Source: Veillonella_A intestinalis (lineage in GTDB: Bacteria; Bacillota; Negativicutes; Veillonellales; Veillonellaceae). Taken from it: a DNA stretch of 64,000 bases. Where the stretch lies: contig NZ_CALPCB010000001.1 of the NCBI RefSeq assembly GCF_943192895.1, positions 186,001 through 250,000 of the forward strand. The letters are read 5' to 3'. The first letter of the stretch is position 1. Each line of letters starts with the position of its first letter. A program made the translations under genes and the position numbers. The notes below the pieces were generated by a model. It was not told where the DNA came from and ran no database searches. It saw nothing but the letters and a program-made list of their open reading frames with translations. This document shows positions 33,645 to 43,047 of the stretch, in pieces.

Positions 33645-34523
33645 ATGAAGTGTTGTAAAAAAATTGTGTGGCCTATGTTAGTAGGTTTACTTGTGAGTAG
33701 TTTTAGTATGACTGAAGTGCCAGTATTGGCGGCCACTACATCGGCTAACGATGTAGTGGTGAGTAATGCGTTGCCAGTACCTTCCTTTGCAGCTGAAGCG
33801 GCAGTATTAATTGAAGCTGAAACGGGGCGGGTTTTAGTTTCTCATAATGCTAATAAACGCCTTCATCCAGCGAGTACGACTAAAATGGTGACTTTATTGA
33901 CGGCGTTAAAGCATCAAGGTACACGCCTTGATGAGTTGGCAACTATTAGCCCTTATGCAGCGTCTATGGAGGAATCTAATTTAGGGGTTCGTACGACCGA
34001 CCAGTTGCCACTACAAGCGGTGGCTGAAGGTATGATGGTAGCCAGTGGCAACGATGCGGCAGTAGTGGTAGCGGAGAATGTAAGTGGCTCTGTATATCGC
34101 TTTTCGTTGGCTATGAACGAAATGGCTAAAGAAGCAGGGGCGACGAATAGTTATTTCTTAAATCCTCATGGTTTAACTGAAATGGGGCATTATTCGACGG
34201 CTATGGATTTAGCTAAAATAGCGGCGTATGGTATGCGCATGCCTATGTTCCGTGACTTTGTGGGCGATGATTTTTATAAGGTGCCTTATGAAAATAGATC
34301 GCCACAATGGGTGAGAACAACGAATCATTTCATTCGTAGCAAATATGCTGGTGCTAATGGTTTAAAAACTGGATATACAGAGGCCGCTGGAGAATGTTTG
34401 ATTGCTTCAGCGACTCGTGATGGCCGTACATTAATCGTTGTATTGTTAAATGACGATAATCGTTGGGTTGATGCGCCAGCTTTATTAGACTATGGCTTTG
34501 CTGTATTGAATAGTAATAAGTAA
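33645..34523 (+). CDS. D-alanyl-D-alanine carboxypeptidase (S11 family)
   Basis: Trims the terminal D-Ala of peptidoglycan stem peptides in the periplasm. A signal peptide spans about residues 1-30 (ending VPVLAA). The three catalytic motifs are STTK (77-80), SGN (134-136) and KTG (241-243). At 292 residues it holds only the catalytic domain and lacks the C-terminal PBP5-type domain and amphipathic membrane anchor, so it may be soluble in the periplasm. It starts 12 bp after mscS, with a weak ribosome site (AAGGA). Confidence 0.92.
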   Translation: MKCCKKIVWPMLVGLLVSSFSMTEVPVLAATTSANDVVVSNALPVPSFAAEAAVLIEAETGRVLVSHNANKRLHPASTTKMVTLLTALKHQGTRLDELATISPYAASMEESNLGVRTTDQLPLQAVAEGMMVASGNDAAVVVAENVSGSVYRFSLAMNEMAKEAGATNSYFLNPHGLTEMGHYSTAMDLAKIAAYGMRMPMFRDFVGDDFYKVPYENRSPQWVRTTNHFIRSKYAGANGLKTGYTEAAGECLIASATRDGRTLIVVLLNDDNRWVDAPALLDYGFAVLNSNK

Positions 34524-34562
34524 TGTGATAAATAATAAGTGAGGAGATAAGAGGAGTTTAGT

Positions 34563-35171
34563 TTGGAACTAACAAAGACAAAAAGTGCGTTTTTTGCGTT
34601 CTTACGGCGATTGCGCTTTATTCGTCGTTGGGGCCTTATGCGTAATACGGAAGTAGAAAATAATCAAGAACATAGTTTAGATGTAGCCTTTATTGCTCAT
34701 AATTTAGGCTTGTTACATAATTTAAAAGGTGGCCAAGTCGATGTGAATCGGTTGGCCGTATTGGCTATGTATCATGATGTAAGTGAGATTTTTACTGGTG
34801 ATATGCCTACGCCTATTAAGTATTTTCACCCTACGTTACGTGAATTATATGGTGAGGTGGAACGATTGGCGCAGGAAAAAATTCTCCATACATTACCCCC
34901 AGAATTACAAGCTGCTTATGAACCTATGCTATTAGGTAAAATGAGTGATGAAGAGGCTAAGTTATTAAAAGCGGCTGATACTTTGGCGGCCTTTATGAAA
35001 TGTGCCATAGAGAAGCAGGCTGGCAATGGGGAGTTTAATGAGGCTTATGAGAGTATATTAAAAAAGCTCCACGCCATGGAGTTACCAGCAGTGGAGCAAT
35101 TTTTAGATTTATATATGGAGCCATTAACAGCGTCCTTAGATACTTTGAATTATTCTTCTTTAGAAGATTGA
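34563..35171 (+). CDS. yfbR: HD-domain 5'-deoxynucleotidase (YfbR-like)
   Basis: A 202-residue HD hydrolase. Metal-binding residues are in NNQEHSLDVAFIAHNL (His near 39), MYHDVSEIFTGDMPTP (HD near 74-75) and LKAADTLAAF (Asp near 142), the pattern of YfbR, which dephosphorylates deoxynucleoside monophosphates. Translation begins at TTG, with GAGGAG 6 bases upstream; no ATG is available in the first 25 codons. Its 3' end overlaps that of queG on the other strand by 22 bp, so the two genes converge without space for a terminator. Confidence 0.87.
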   Translation: MELTKTKSAFFAFLRRLRFIRRWGLMRNTEVENNQEHSLDVAFIAHNLGLLHNLKGGQVDVNRLAVLAMYHDVSEIFTGDMPTPIKYFHPTLRELYGEVERLAQEKILHTLPPELQAAYEPMLLGKMSDEEAKLLKAADTLAAFMKCAIEKQAGNGEFNEAYESILKKLHAMELPAVEQFLDLYMEPLTASLDTLNYSSLED

Positions 35172-36118
35172 ATGCTTTGAATCCCTTCGGAAGACGGCGT
35201 GTTGTTGCTACTTGGGGAAGACGATGTGTTTTCCATAATGTGAGCATTGCGTAGTAAAGTAGCCTTGCCGCGCCAAGCAAAAGCCCTGTGACCAAAGGCT
35301 GCCTTAAAGGTTCTATTAGTCAAAGGTTCTAATTCCGATGCACTCACATAGGGTTCAATGTGACGGAATTCAGGAATTGGGGTTGTGGGAAGGTCTCGAT
35401 TATGAGGACACACTTCTTGACAAATATCGCAGCCCCAGATTAGGGGAGAACGGCGTAGAATCGTTAGTTCTTCGTTGGTTAGTTCGCCTTTCTTTTGGGT
35501 AAGATAACTTTTGCAAGTTTCATAGCCAAAATCGGAACGTCCCAGTGATTGGCCAGGGCAAGCTCTAACACAACTATTGCAACTCATGCAGGCTCCTTCC
35601 ATAGGTGTATCAGCCGGTAGGGGGCAAGTAGTGAGTAAGGTGCCGATAGAGGTGTAACTCCCCCAAGTAGGATGGATAAGAGCTCGATTTCTACCAAATA
35701 CACCAAGACCTGCTAGATAGGCCATATAACGGTCGGCTAAGGGGGAGGTGTCGCAGTGGATTTCAAATTCTACTGTTTCATCTAGTGCTTGCAAAGCTTT
35801 GCCAAATCGTGTTAAGTAGTCAGGAATGACTAAATGATAGTCAGGGCCCCAAGCATAACGAGGTAGGTTGATTGGTTGCTCAACGGGCATATCCTCAGGC
35901 CGTATATAGTAGGGAAAGAGGCACACAATAGCACTTCGAGGTTGAGATAGTTGCGTGTTCCCCGTTAAGCGTTCTTCTAAAGAGCCATTAATAAAAGGGC
36001 AAGGATTATCGGTTGCGATAAATTGAGTGGCTTCTTTGGGTAAGGGCCAAGGGGCAATCCCAAAAGCCGGAATATTTAATTGTTTTGCTATTTTATTCAA
36101 ATCGTTTCGTGTTATCAT
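35150..36118 (-). CDS. queG: Epoxyqueuosine reductase
   Basis: Last step of queuosine synthesis in tRNA, using cobalamin and two [4Fe-4S] clusters. 322 residues. Two ferredoxin-like clusters are visible: CMSCNSCVRACPG near residue 180 and CDICQEVCPHN near 233; the N-terminal domain has GIAPWPLP and RYAWGPDYH. The Ser-rich C-terminal 30 residues (MENTSSSPSSNN...) are unlike the family and come from the segment near and overlapping the end of yfbR. It needs B12, as does the CbiZ pathway above. Confidence 0.9.
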   Translation of the reverse strand: MITRNDLNKIAKQLNIPAFGIAPWPLPKEATQFIATDNPCPFINGSLEERLTGNTQLSQPRSAIVCLFPYYIRPEDMPVEQPINLPRYAWGPDYHLVIPDYLTRFGKALQALDETVEFEIHCDTSPLADRYMAYLAGLGVFGRNRALIHPTWGSYTSIGTLLTTCPLPADTPMEGACMSCNSCVRACPGQSLGRSDFGYETCKSYLTQKKGELTNEELTILRRSPLIWGCDICQEVCPHNRDLPTTPIPEFRHIEPYVSASELEPLTNRTFKAAFGHRAFAWRGKATLLRNAHIMENTSSSPSSNNTPSSEGIQSIQSSKEE

Positions 36119-36192
36119 AATAAAGTTATTATTACAAATTTCGTGAAAAAAAGCGATACTTATTTTACAGGTATAGATGTAGGAGGCTCATC

Positions 36193-36981
36193 ATGTTGAT
36201 GTATCGGCAATTATTGCAACCGAAAACGGTAGCAGAAGCCTATGATTTGGCGATGAAATATCGTTTTATGCCACTTCTGGCTGGCGGTGCTTGGATTGGC
36301 TTAGGTAGTTGGCGCTGGCCTATGGTTATTGATATGTCTGGTTTAGGACTCGATTATATTCGTGAAAACGATACCTATTTTGCTATTGGTGCTATGGCGA
36401 CTCAAGGTGATGTGGAGCGATTTGAGCCATTTCAGACCTTTGGCAATGGCGTGTTACCTAAGGTTGTGCATTCCGTACTAGGTGTACAATTTCGTAATAT
36501 GGCTACGATGGGTGGTTCTGTAGCGGCTCGGTTTGGTTTTTCTGATATTATTCCTTCGTTATTAGCGTTACAGGCAGACGTAGTCTTATATAAGCATGGG
36601 ATTATGAGCTTAACTGAGTTCTTGGCGTTGCGGGAGCGTGATGTGTTAGTCGAAATTCGTATTCCTAAAACAAAAGCCATTATAGCGGCTGAAAATTTAC
36701 GTAAATCTGTGTCTGATTTTCCGTATTTAACGGGGGCTTTGCGTAAAGATGAGACGGGTTACCACCTATATATTGGCTGTCGGCCGGCGGTGGCAAGAGA
36801 AGCCGTCCAGGCAGGCGAGATTTTAACAGCTAAAGGGACGGCTGGTTTAACTGAGGCTATGGAAGCAGCTGCTAGGGAAATTCCGTTTCAAACTAATTCA
36901 CATGCGTCGTCTAGTTATCGCCAAGCGATGACAAAAGTAATAGTGAAACGCTTGGTGCAGGAGGTAGAGCAGTGGACGTAA
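36193..36981 (+). CDS. Xanthine dehydrogenase, FAD-binding subunit
   Basis: The middle, flavin subunit of a three-subunit molybdenum hydroxylase. 262 residues of the CoxM/XdhB family. FAD contacts include LLAGGAWIG near residue 33, VQFRNMATMGGSVAARFGFSD near 99-119 and a C-terminal CO-dehydrogenase-flavoprotein domain. A strong AGGAGG lies upstream. It overlaps the next gene by 10 bp. I infer xanthine or hypoxanthine as substrate from the operon partners and from what is known of Veillonella purine metabolism. Confidence 0.88.
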   Translation: MLMYRQLLQPKTVAEAYDLAMKYRFMPLLAGGAWIGLGSWRWPMVIDMSGLGLDYIRENDTYFAIGAMATQGDVERFEPFQTFGNGVLPKVVHSVLGVQFRNMATMGGSVAARFGFSDIIPSLLALQADVVLYKHGIMSLTEFLALRERDVLVEIRIPKTKAIIAAENLRKSVSDFPYLTGALRKDETGYHLYIGCRPAVAREAVQAGEILTAKGTAGLTEAMEAAAREIPFQTNSHASSSYRQAMTKVIVKRLVQEVEQWT

Positions 36982-37427
36982 AATTAACTGTTAATGGGAA
37001 AGTTTTAGAAACTACGATTGAAGCCGATGAAATGTTATTGACTACATTGCGCAAGCAAGGCTATTTCAGCATGCGCCGTGGTTGCGATACTATGAACTGT
37101 GGTCTTTGCACAGTGTGGCTTGATGGAAATACAATTTTGTCATGTTCCTATCCTACATTTCGGGCTCATGGCCATGAAGTAATCACATTAGAAGGATTGG
37201 CGGATGAAGCGGCTTTGTTAGCAGATTGTTTAGCTGCTGAAGGGGCCGATCAATGTGGCTATTGCACTACGGGCATGATGATGAGTGCCATGGCTTTGCG
37301 CCGTAAAAATCCCAATCCTACAGATGAGGAAATTAAAGACTTTTTAGTGGGAAATTTATGTCGTTGTACTGGTTATGAATCTCATTTACGTGGTATTCGA
37401 CGCTATTTAGCGGAGGTGGAAGCATGA
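36972..37427 (+). CDS. Xanthine dehydrogenase, [2Fe-2S] subunit
   Basis: A 151-residue iron-sulfur subunit. The plant-ferredoxin-type cluster is held by C38, C43, C46 and C58 (RGCDTMNCGLC, SC). The second, helical cluster is held by C95, C98, C130 and C132 (QCGYC, CRC). Starts at GTG within the end of the flavin-subunit gene, with GGAGG before it, and overlaps the next gene by ATGA. It carries electrons from the molybdenum centre to FAD. Confidence 0.93.
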   Translation: MDVKLTVNGKVLETTIEADEMLLTTLRKQGYFSMRRGCDTMNCGLCTVWLDGNTILSCSYPTFRAHGHEVITLEGLADEAALLADCLAAEGADQCGYCTTGMMMSAMALRRKNPNPTDEEIKDFLVGNLCRCTGYESHLRGIRRYLAEVEA

Positions 37428-39733
37428 GGGAGCAACAACAGCGAAAGCATGTAGGTAAATCCTATAAAAAAGTAGACGCCAGTACGATTTTAAGTGGTCG
37501 TCCTGCGTATACGGAAGATTTTATTCCCCCTCATGCGTTAGTTATTAAAATTTTACGTAGTCCTTATGCAATGGCTAAAATCATTGATATTGATTTAAAA
37601 TCTGCTTTGCGTATACCTGGGGTAGAGGCTATTTTTACATATAAAGATGTGCCTAAGACACGCTTTACTTTGGCAGGGCAAAGCTATCCAGAGCCATCGG
37701 CGTATGATTCGTTAATTCTTGATCAATATGTGCGCTATGTAGGGGATGCCGTAGCTATTGTAGTAGCTAAAGATGAAAAAACAGCCTTTCAAGCTATGCA
37801 GGTCATTCATGTAAAATACGATGTGATGGAGCCTGTATTAGATATTCATACAGCGTTAGATCATCCTACGGTAGTTCATCCAGAAGATGATTTGCATTAT
37901 AATTTGCCGGTAGGGGGCGACCCAAAACGAAACTTAGCATGCTCCTATAGTCGTGTAGCTGGCGATTTAGAAGGCGAGTTAGCTAACTGTGACTATGTGG
38001 TAGAAGAAACTTATTTTGACCAAGCGACATTGCAAACAGCGATGGAAACGTTTAGAACATTTTGTACTATCGATCAGTTTGGTCGTTTAGTGTGTACTAG
38101 TTCGACGCAAATTCCGTTCCATGTAAGACGTCACATTGCACGTGCTTTGGAAATTCCGGCCACTAAAATTCGCGTTATTAAACCGCGTATTGGCGGAGGC
38201 TTTGGTTCTAAGCAAACCGCGTGTACAGAGCTGTATTGTGCCTTTGTAACTTGGACTTTGAAGAAGCCCGCTGTATTAGTGTATAGCCGTCATGAGGCAA
38301 GCAATTGCTCAACCAGTCGTCATGCCCGTGAGTGGAAGGTGCGTTTAGGGGCTACTAAGGATGGCATTATTCAAGTGATTGACATGGTAGCAACATCTGA
38401 TGCGGGTGCTTATGGCACGCATGCGTTTACTACTTTTACAGCTGGCGAACATAAGTCAGTGCCTTTGTATAATAAAGGCAAAGCCGTGCGCTATGAGTCC
38501 AATATTGTGTACACAAACCATATGGCAGGGGGGGCTTTCCGTGGTTATGGCGCAACCGAAGCTCTTTGGCCATTAGAATGTGCTGTTACTAAGTTGGCTA
38601 AAGCTATGGATATGGATGAGAGTGAATTACGCTTAAAAAATTTGATTGGCGTAGGCGAAACTTCCTTAGTTTATGAGCCTGATGAAATATTGGAATCTGG
38701 TCTATTAAAAGAAGCCATTGCAAAAGCTAAAAAAATGGCTCGCTGGGATGAACGACCTCATAGTTGGCAAATTGATGAAACCCATCGGGGTGGACTAGGT
38801 ATGGCGTTGGCTTTCCAAGGTTCTGGAGTAGCTAAAATTGATACAGCCTCGGTAGAAATAAAGTTACAAGATGATGGCTATTATACGTTATACACTGGCT
38901 CTACCGATATGGGGACGGGTGCTAATACCGTATTGTTACAGATGGCCTGTGAAGTGTTAGGCTGTCCGTTAGATCATATGACCTGTTATGAAGCGGATAC
39001 AGATGTTGTGCCTTTTGATCCAGGCTCTTATGCATCGAGTACTACTTATGTAACAGGCACAGCGGCTAAATTGGCAGCTGAAGATTTAAAAGCCAAATTA
39101 ATTCGTACCTTTGCTACTTATTTAGAGGTGCCTGAAGAAGATATTGAATTTGATGGCGTTATGGCAAATACAAAAGATGGTAGTAAAACGATGACTACTA
39201 AAGAATTAGCGCCTAAATTAATGGTTAGTTTAGGTCATAAGCCAGAACAATTAGTAGGATTTGCTACTTGGGGTAGCCATACATCACCACCACCATTTAT
39301 GGTAGGGATTGCTGAAGTGAGTGTAGATATGGAAACGGGCCAAGTGACGCCGCTTGATTTTTATGCGGTCGTTGACTGTGGTACCATCGTAAATCCAGCG
39401 TTAGCAAGAGTTCAAGCAGAGGGTGGTATAGTACAAGGTATTGGTATGGCTTTGACAGAGGACATACGATATTCCTCGCGTGGTGTCTTAGAGACTAATA
39501 ACTTTATGAGTTATAAAATACCAACTCGTCGTGATATAGGTCGTATTCATGTAGATTTTGTAGAATCTCATGAGCCAACGGGGGCTTTTGGGGTTAAATC
39601 CATTGGTGAAGTAGTTATTAATACTTCTTGTCCGGCGATTCAAGGCGCTATTTTAAATGCCTGTGGTGCGGAATTAACAACATTACCTATGAATTCAGAA
39701 AAGGTATTTCAGGCTTTGATGGCGAAAGAGTAA
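37424..39733 (+). CDS. Xanthine dehydrogenase, molybdenum-binding subunit
   Basis: The catalytic subunit, 769 residues. Cofactor and substrate residues appear in IGGGFGSKQ near 258, GGAFRGYGATEA near 367 (the conserved Arg), TDMGTGANTVL near 498 and GAFGVKSIGE near 725 with the base Glu. The order of genes (FAD, Fe-S, Mo) and three separate subunits match the bacterial CoxMSL-type layout. The presence of a dedicated MocA suggests the cytidine dinucleotide form of the cofactor. I recall a published V. atypica xanthine dehydrogenase with that cofactor and three subunits of compatible sizes. Confidence 0.93.
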   Translation: MREQQQRKHVGKSYKKVDASTILSGRPAYTEDFIPPHALVIKILRSPYAMAKIIDIDLKSALRIPGVEAIFTYKDVPKTRFTLAGQSYPEPSAYDSLILDQYVRYVGDAVAIVVAKDEKTAFQAMQVIHVKYDVMEPVLDIHTALDHPTVVHPEDDLHYNLPVGGDPKRNLACSYSRVAGDLEGELANCDYVVEETYFDQATLQTAMETFRTFCTIDQFGRLVCTSSTQIPFHVRRHIARALEIPATKIRVIKPRIGGGFGSKQTACTELYCAFVTWTLKKPAVLVYSRHEASNCSTSRHAREWKVRLGATKDGIIQVIDMVATSDAGAYGTHAFTTFTAGEHKSVPLYNKGKAVRYESNIVYTNHMAGGAFRGYGATEALWPLECAVTKLAKAMDMDESELRLKNLIGVGETSLVYEPDEILESGLLKEAIAKAKKMARWDERPHSWQIDETHRGGLGMALAFQGSGVAKIDTASVEIKLQDDGYYTLYTGSTDMGTGANTVLLQMACEVLGCPLDHMTCYEADTDVVPFDPGSYASSTTYVTGTAAKLAAEDLKAKLIRTFATYLEVPEEDIEFDGVMANTKDGSKTMTTKELAPKLMVSLGHKPEQLVGFATWGSHTSPPPFMVGIAEVSVDMETGQVTPLDFYAVVDCGTIVNPALARVQAEGGIVQGIGMALTEDIRYSSRGVLETNNFMSYKIPTRRDIGRIHVDFVESHEPTGAFGVKSIGEVVINTSCPAIQGAILNACGAELTTLPMNSEKVFQALMAKE

Positions 39734-39789
39734 AGGGTAGGTATTTAATTTCGAGCAGAACTGTAGGCTCGCACTGAGGAGGAATAGCC

Positions 39790-40548
39790 ATGACGATGCA
39801 AGCAAAACATTGGAGTTCGTTGATTCAACCAGGCATTACAGCCATTGTAGGGGCTGGTGGTAAAACAACGGTACTCGCTAAATTGGTAGAATATGGTGGG
39901 TTACAAGGGCAACCAACATTAGTGACGACTACGACAAAATTATATGAGTCACAAGTGGCTTTGTGGAATCCTTATTATGGTACTGATTTTAATGAGGCTG
40001 AAGAGGCCTGTCATAAAGCTATGCATCGAGGTCGCTGTGCTGCTTGGTTTAGTGGCATAGAAGGGACAAAGGTGACTTCCTTATCTGCGAATGCCATTGA
40101 TGAAATGCATATGGTTCATCCTAAGTGGCAGATTTTAGTTGAGGCTGATGGGGCGAAAGAAAAATGGTTGAAAGCACCTAAAACATCTGAGCCAGTGATT
40201 CCTGCTAAAACGACTACTACCATTGGGGTTGTAAATTTACAGATGCTAGGGACACAACTTACGGAAGAGCATGTGCATAATTTAGAAGGGGTTTCTGCCA
40301 TTATGGAACGCCCAGAAGGCGCAGTTGTTACGCCTTCTATGTTGGCTCGCTTAGTGCTTCATCCAGAAGGTTTATTCCAATATAGCCGCGGTCGCCGTAT
40401 ATTATTCTGTACTGGTTACGATACGGTGCAGCATCGCATTATTGATGACTTTTTAGACCGCTTAGCTGATAGTAAATTGGCTATGGTAGTATTAGCTGAT
40501 GGTTATAAAGCAAGTTGTGAAATTGCCCGTGTTATTCGTTGGCAATAA
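39790..40548 (+). CDS. yqeC: YqeC-family molybdenum hydroxylase maturation protein
   Basis: A 252-residue P-loop protein (VGAGGKTTVLAKL near residues 17-29, VTTTTKLY near 44, VEADGAKEKWLKAP near 118). This matches YqeC, usually found beside selenium-dependent molybdenum hydroxylases. Function is not biochemically settled; a role in cofactor maturation is inferred from neighbourhood. A GAGGAGG site lies upstream. The three genes that follow all concern maturation of the same enzyme. Confidence 0.82.
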   Translation: MTMQAKHWSSLIQPGITAIVGAGGKTTVLAKLVEYGGLQGQPTLVTTTTKLYESQVALWNPYYGTDFNEAEEACHKAMHRGRCAAWFSGIEGTKVTSLSANAIDEMHMVHPKWQILVEADGAKEKWLKAPKTSEPVIPAKTTTTIGVVNLQMLGTQLTEEHVHNLEGVSAIMERPEGAVVTPSMLARLVLHPEGLFQYSRGRRILFCTGYDTVQHRIIDDFLDRLADSKLAMVVLADGYKASCEIARVIRWQ

Positions 40549-40563
40549 GGCAGGCATATTGAT

Positions 40564-41172
40564 ATGGTCATAGATGTAGTTATATTAGCGGCTGGTCTTA
40601 GTCGACGCATGGGGCTTTGTAAAGGTCTGTTGCCTTGGGGCGAAGGGACTTTGTTAGAGCAAGCTTGTAAAGTATATCGGCATTTAAGTGGCCAGCGCAT
40701 TGTAGTAGTTGGAAAAGAGGCGGATTTAATGAAGCCTCTTGCACATACTTATGGATTTCAAGTTGTGGTGAATGAGCAACCTGAATTAGGTCAAGGGGGA
40801 TCACTTGCGCTTGGTATACAAGCAGTAGATACAACAGCAAATCCTGTATTATGTGCTGTTGTGGATCAACCTTTGATGACTGAGGCGATTGTTCAAGCGT
40901 TAGTACAAGCTTATGAACAAGAGGCTCAGGATGGTAAGACTATTATTTGTCCGTTATATGGCCCTAGTAAAGAGCGGGGCAATCCGGTTATCTTTGGTCC
41001 GTATTGGAAGCAAGGGCTTCAAAACATTACCGCTGATCATGGCGGTCGAGAAATTTTGCAGGGAATTGGTAAACCCTATATTAGGTTCGTCGAAATTAAA
41101 GAACCGGCAGGCGTAGATGTAGATACGCCTGATGAATATGAACAGTTGTATAATATGTGGGGTAAACTATGA
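40564..41172 (+). CDS. mocA: Molybdenum cofactor cytidylyltransferase (MocA-like)
   Basis: Adds CMP to molybdopterin to form the cytosine dinucleotide cofactor. 202 residues with the MobA-like nucleotide loop AAGLSRRMGLCKGLLPW near residues 8-24, the metal Asp in VVDQPLMT near 100, and GRGNPVIF-type sequence (ERGNPVIFG). The Lys in the first loop and overall length favour the MocA/YgfJ group. The gene overlaps the following one as ATGA. Confidence 0.87.
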   Translation: MVIDVVILAAGLSRRMGLCKGLLPWGEGTLLEQACKVYRHLSGQRIVVVGKEADLMKPLAHTYGFQVVVNEQPELGQGGSLALGIQAVDTTANPVLCAVVDQPLMTEAIVQALVQAYEQEAQDGKTIICPLYGPSKERGNPVIFGPYWKQGLQNITADHGGREILQGIGKPYIRFVEIKEPAGVDVDTPDEYEQLYNMWGKL

Positions 41173-41987
41173 AACCTTTAGTATTGATGCGTGGCGGCGG
41201 TGATATTGCTTCTGGCTGTGTATACCGCTTGCGTCGCGCTGGTTTTCGTGTTGTAATTAATGAATTACCCATTCCTACGATGATTCGGCGCAAAGTTTGT
41301 TATGGTGCCGCTGTCCATCGTGGTGAAGTGTTATTAGAGCGATTAGCAGCTCGTCATGTAACGTTGGCTGAAGCACAGGCCATGGTACAAGAAGGGCATG
41401 ATATTATTCCCGTAGTAACAGAAGCGTATGAAACAGTATTAAAAACATTACAACCAGATATTGTTGTCGATGCGATTTTAGCTAAACGCAATGTAGGTAC
41501 ACATAATGATGATGCAGCATTAGTTATCGCTTGTGGCCCTGGTTTTGTGGCTGGTGAGGATGTTGATGTCGTAGTGGAAACTATGCGTGGTCATACTTTG
41601 GGACGCTGTATTTATGAAGGGGCGGCTTTGCCTAATACGGGTATCCCTGGTAGTGTGGGTGGTTATACCATTGAACGGGTAATGCATGCTCCTTGTGAAG
41701 GTTTATTTACGGCAAAGCGTCATATTGGTGAGGAAGTTGAAGCTGGTGAAATTATTGGCTTTGTAGATGAAACACCAGTTAAATCGCAAATTGCCGGTAT
41801 ATTGCGAGGCGTTTTGGCATCCGGTTTGATGGTAACTAAAGGCTTTAAATTAGCTGATGTGGATGCGCGGTGTGAAAAATTTCACTGTTATACGATTTCT
41901 GATAAAGCATTAGCTGTAGCTGGTGGTGTTTTAGAAGCTGTGTTAGCCTTTTGTTATGAGCAAGAACAAGAAATAACAACAAAATGA
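41169..41987 (+). CDS. yqeB: Selenium-dependent molybdenum cofactor biosynthesis protein YqeB (EF2563 family)
   Basis: 272 residues. Recognised by MRGGGDIASGCVYRLRRAGF at the N-terminus (a Rossmann-type loop), the DAILAKRNVGT motif near residue 103 and GPGFVAGEDVD near 128. The family is found with selenium-dependent molybdenum hydroxylases, where it is thought to help insert the labile selenium ligand. No selD or selenium-transfer gene is in the window, so selenium dependence is only a possibility here. It overlaps genes on both sides by four bases. Confidence 0.85.
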   Translation: MKPLVLMRGGGDIASGCVYRLRRAGFRVVINELPIPTMIRRKVCYGAAVHRGEVLLERLAARHVTLAEAQAMVQEGHDIIPVVTEAYETVLKTLQPDIVVDAILAKRNVGTHNDDAALVIACGPGFVAGEDVDVVVETMRGHTLGRCIYEGAALPNTGIPGSVGGYTIERVMHAPCEGLFTAKRHIGEEVEAGEIIGFVDETPVKSQIAGILRGVLASGLMVTKGFKLADVDARCEKFHCYTISDKALAVAGGVLEAVLAFCYEQEQEITTK

Positions 41988-41995
41988 GGAGACTT

Positions 41996-42718
41996 ATGAA
42001 TGTATATGATGTAATTGAGCAGCGCCTTAGTGAAGATAAAAAGTCAATTATGGTAACGGTGCTGACGGGAGAACGTCAAGGGGATAAAGTAGTATATGGG
42101 GAAACGGGCGATGTTGTATATGGTCAGCCCATCGACGGTTTGGCGATAAAACCAGATCAGCGGCCTAGTGTATTAAATCTAGGCGCTATGGAATGTTTTG
42201 TCCAGCCTGTTGAAAAAGACCCAGAAGTATTAGTACTCGGCGCGGGTCATGTCAGTCGTTGTATTGCGGATATGCTTTTATTTATTGGTTGTCATGTAAC
42301 GGTAGTGGATGATCGAGCTGAATATTTGAGGCCTGATTTCTTTGATGAACGAGTACGCCGTTTATGTTTAGATTTTAATGACTTGGCGTCTCAATTACCT
42401 TTAAATAGTTATAAAGGGATTATCATAGTAACGAGAGCACATGAATATGATAGTATTTGTTTAAATCAAGTGCGTCATTTAGTAGATACTACCTACATGG
42501 GCGTTATGGGGAGTCATAAACGTGTATTCCATGCTTTTGAAGTATTGAAAGAAAGTGGCTGGACGCAAACTGAATTAGATAAGATTTATGCGCCTATAGG
42601 TCTATCCTTAGGGGCTGAAACACCCGAAGAAATTGCTCTATCTATAGTGAGTGAGTTCTTGGCCGTAACGCGTGGTCGTAAGGCAGGATTTTTATCGCGA
42701 GGAGGTCAAGGTCGATGA
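41996..42718 (+). CDS. XdhC-family protein, Rossmann domain part
   Basis: 240 residues. Residues about 75-215 form the XdhC C-terminal NAD-binding-like domain (VLVLGAGHVSRCIADM, IIIVTRAHEYDSI, YMGVMGSHKRV, PIGLSLGAETPEEIA). The N-terminal 70 residues do not show the usual XdhC/CoxI motif; that motif is in the next gene instead. XdhC binds and delivers the finished molybdenum cofactor. I start at 41996 because GAGGAG is spaced for it, rather than at the upstream ATG overlapping yqeB. Confidence 0.85.
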   Translation: MNVYDVIEQRLSEDKKSIMVTVLTGERQGDKVVYGETGDVVYGQPIDGLAIKPDQRPSVLNLGAMECFVQPVEKDPEVLVLGAGHVSRCIADMLLFIGCHVTVVDDRAEYLRPDFFDERVRRLCLDFNDLASQLPLNSYKGIIIVTRAHEYDSICLNQVRHLVDTTYMGVMGSHKRVFHAFEVLKESGWTQTELDKIYAPIGLSLGAETPEEIALSIVSEFLAVTRGRKAGFLSRGGQGR

Positions 42719-43029
42719 AACGTGAATTTGTTAAATATTTGCAAGGTCGTGAAACCGATACCTTAGCGGTGGCCACTATTTTGCAAACGAAAGGATCTAC
42801 GCCGCGTAAGGCGGGGACAACTATGGTAGTTCATCCTGATGGCTCTATTTTTGGTACGATTGGTGGTGGCCGTGCAGAGAACGAAATTCGTTTAAACGCA
42901 TTAGACGCTTTGCAAAAAAAAGAAAATCATCGCCGTATTTTAGTAGACCTTAATGATGATGTAGCCGTTAAAGAAGGTATGGTTTGCGGTGGCAATTTAG
43001 ATGTTTGGATTGAAACCCAAAATGTATAA
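42715..43029 (+). CDS. XdhC/CoxI N-terminal domain as a separate protein
   Basis: A 104-residue protein consisting only of the XdhC_CoxI domain: ATILQTKGSTPRKAGTTMVV near residues 21-40, GTIGGGRAENEI near 50, and VCGGNLDVWIE near the end. In most bacteria this domain is the N-terminus of a single XdhC chain; here it is a separate gene placed after the Rossmann part, with a four-base overlap. Both pieces look intact, so they probably work as a complex. Confidence 0.88.
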   Translation: MKREFVKYLQGRETDTLAVATILQTKGSTPRKAGTTMVVHPDGSIFGTIGGGRAENEIRLNALDALQKKENHRRILVDLNDDVAVKEGMVCGGNLDVWIETQNV

Positions 43030-43047
43030 AATAGGTTACATCCTTGG

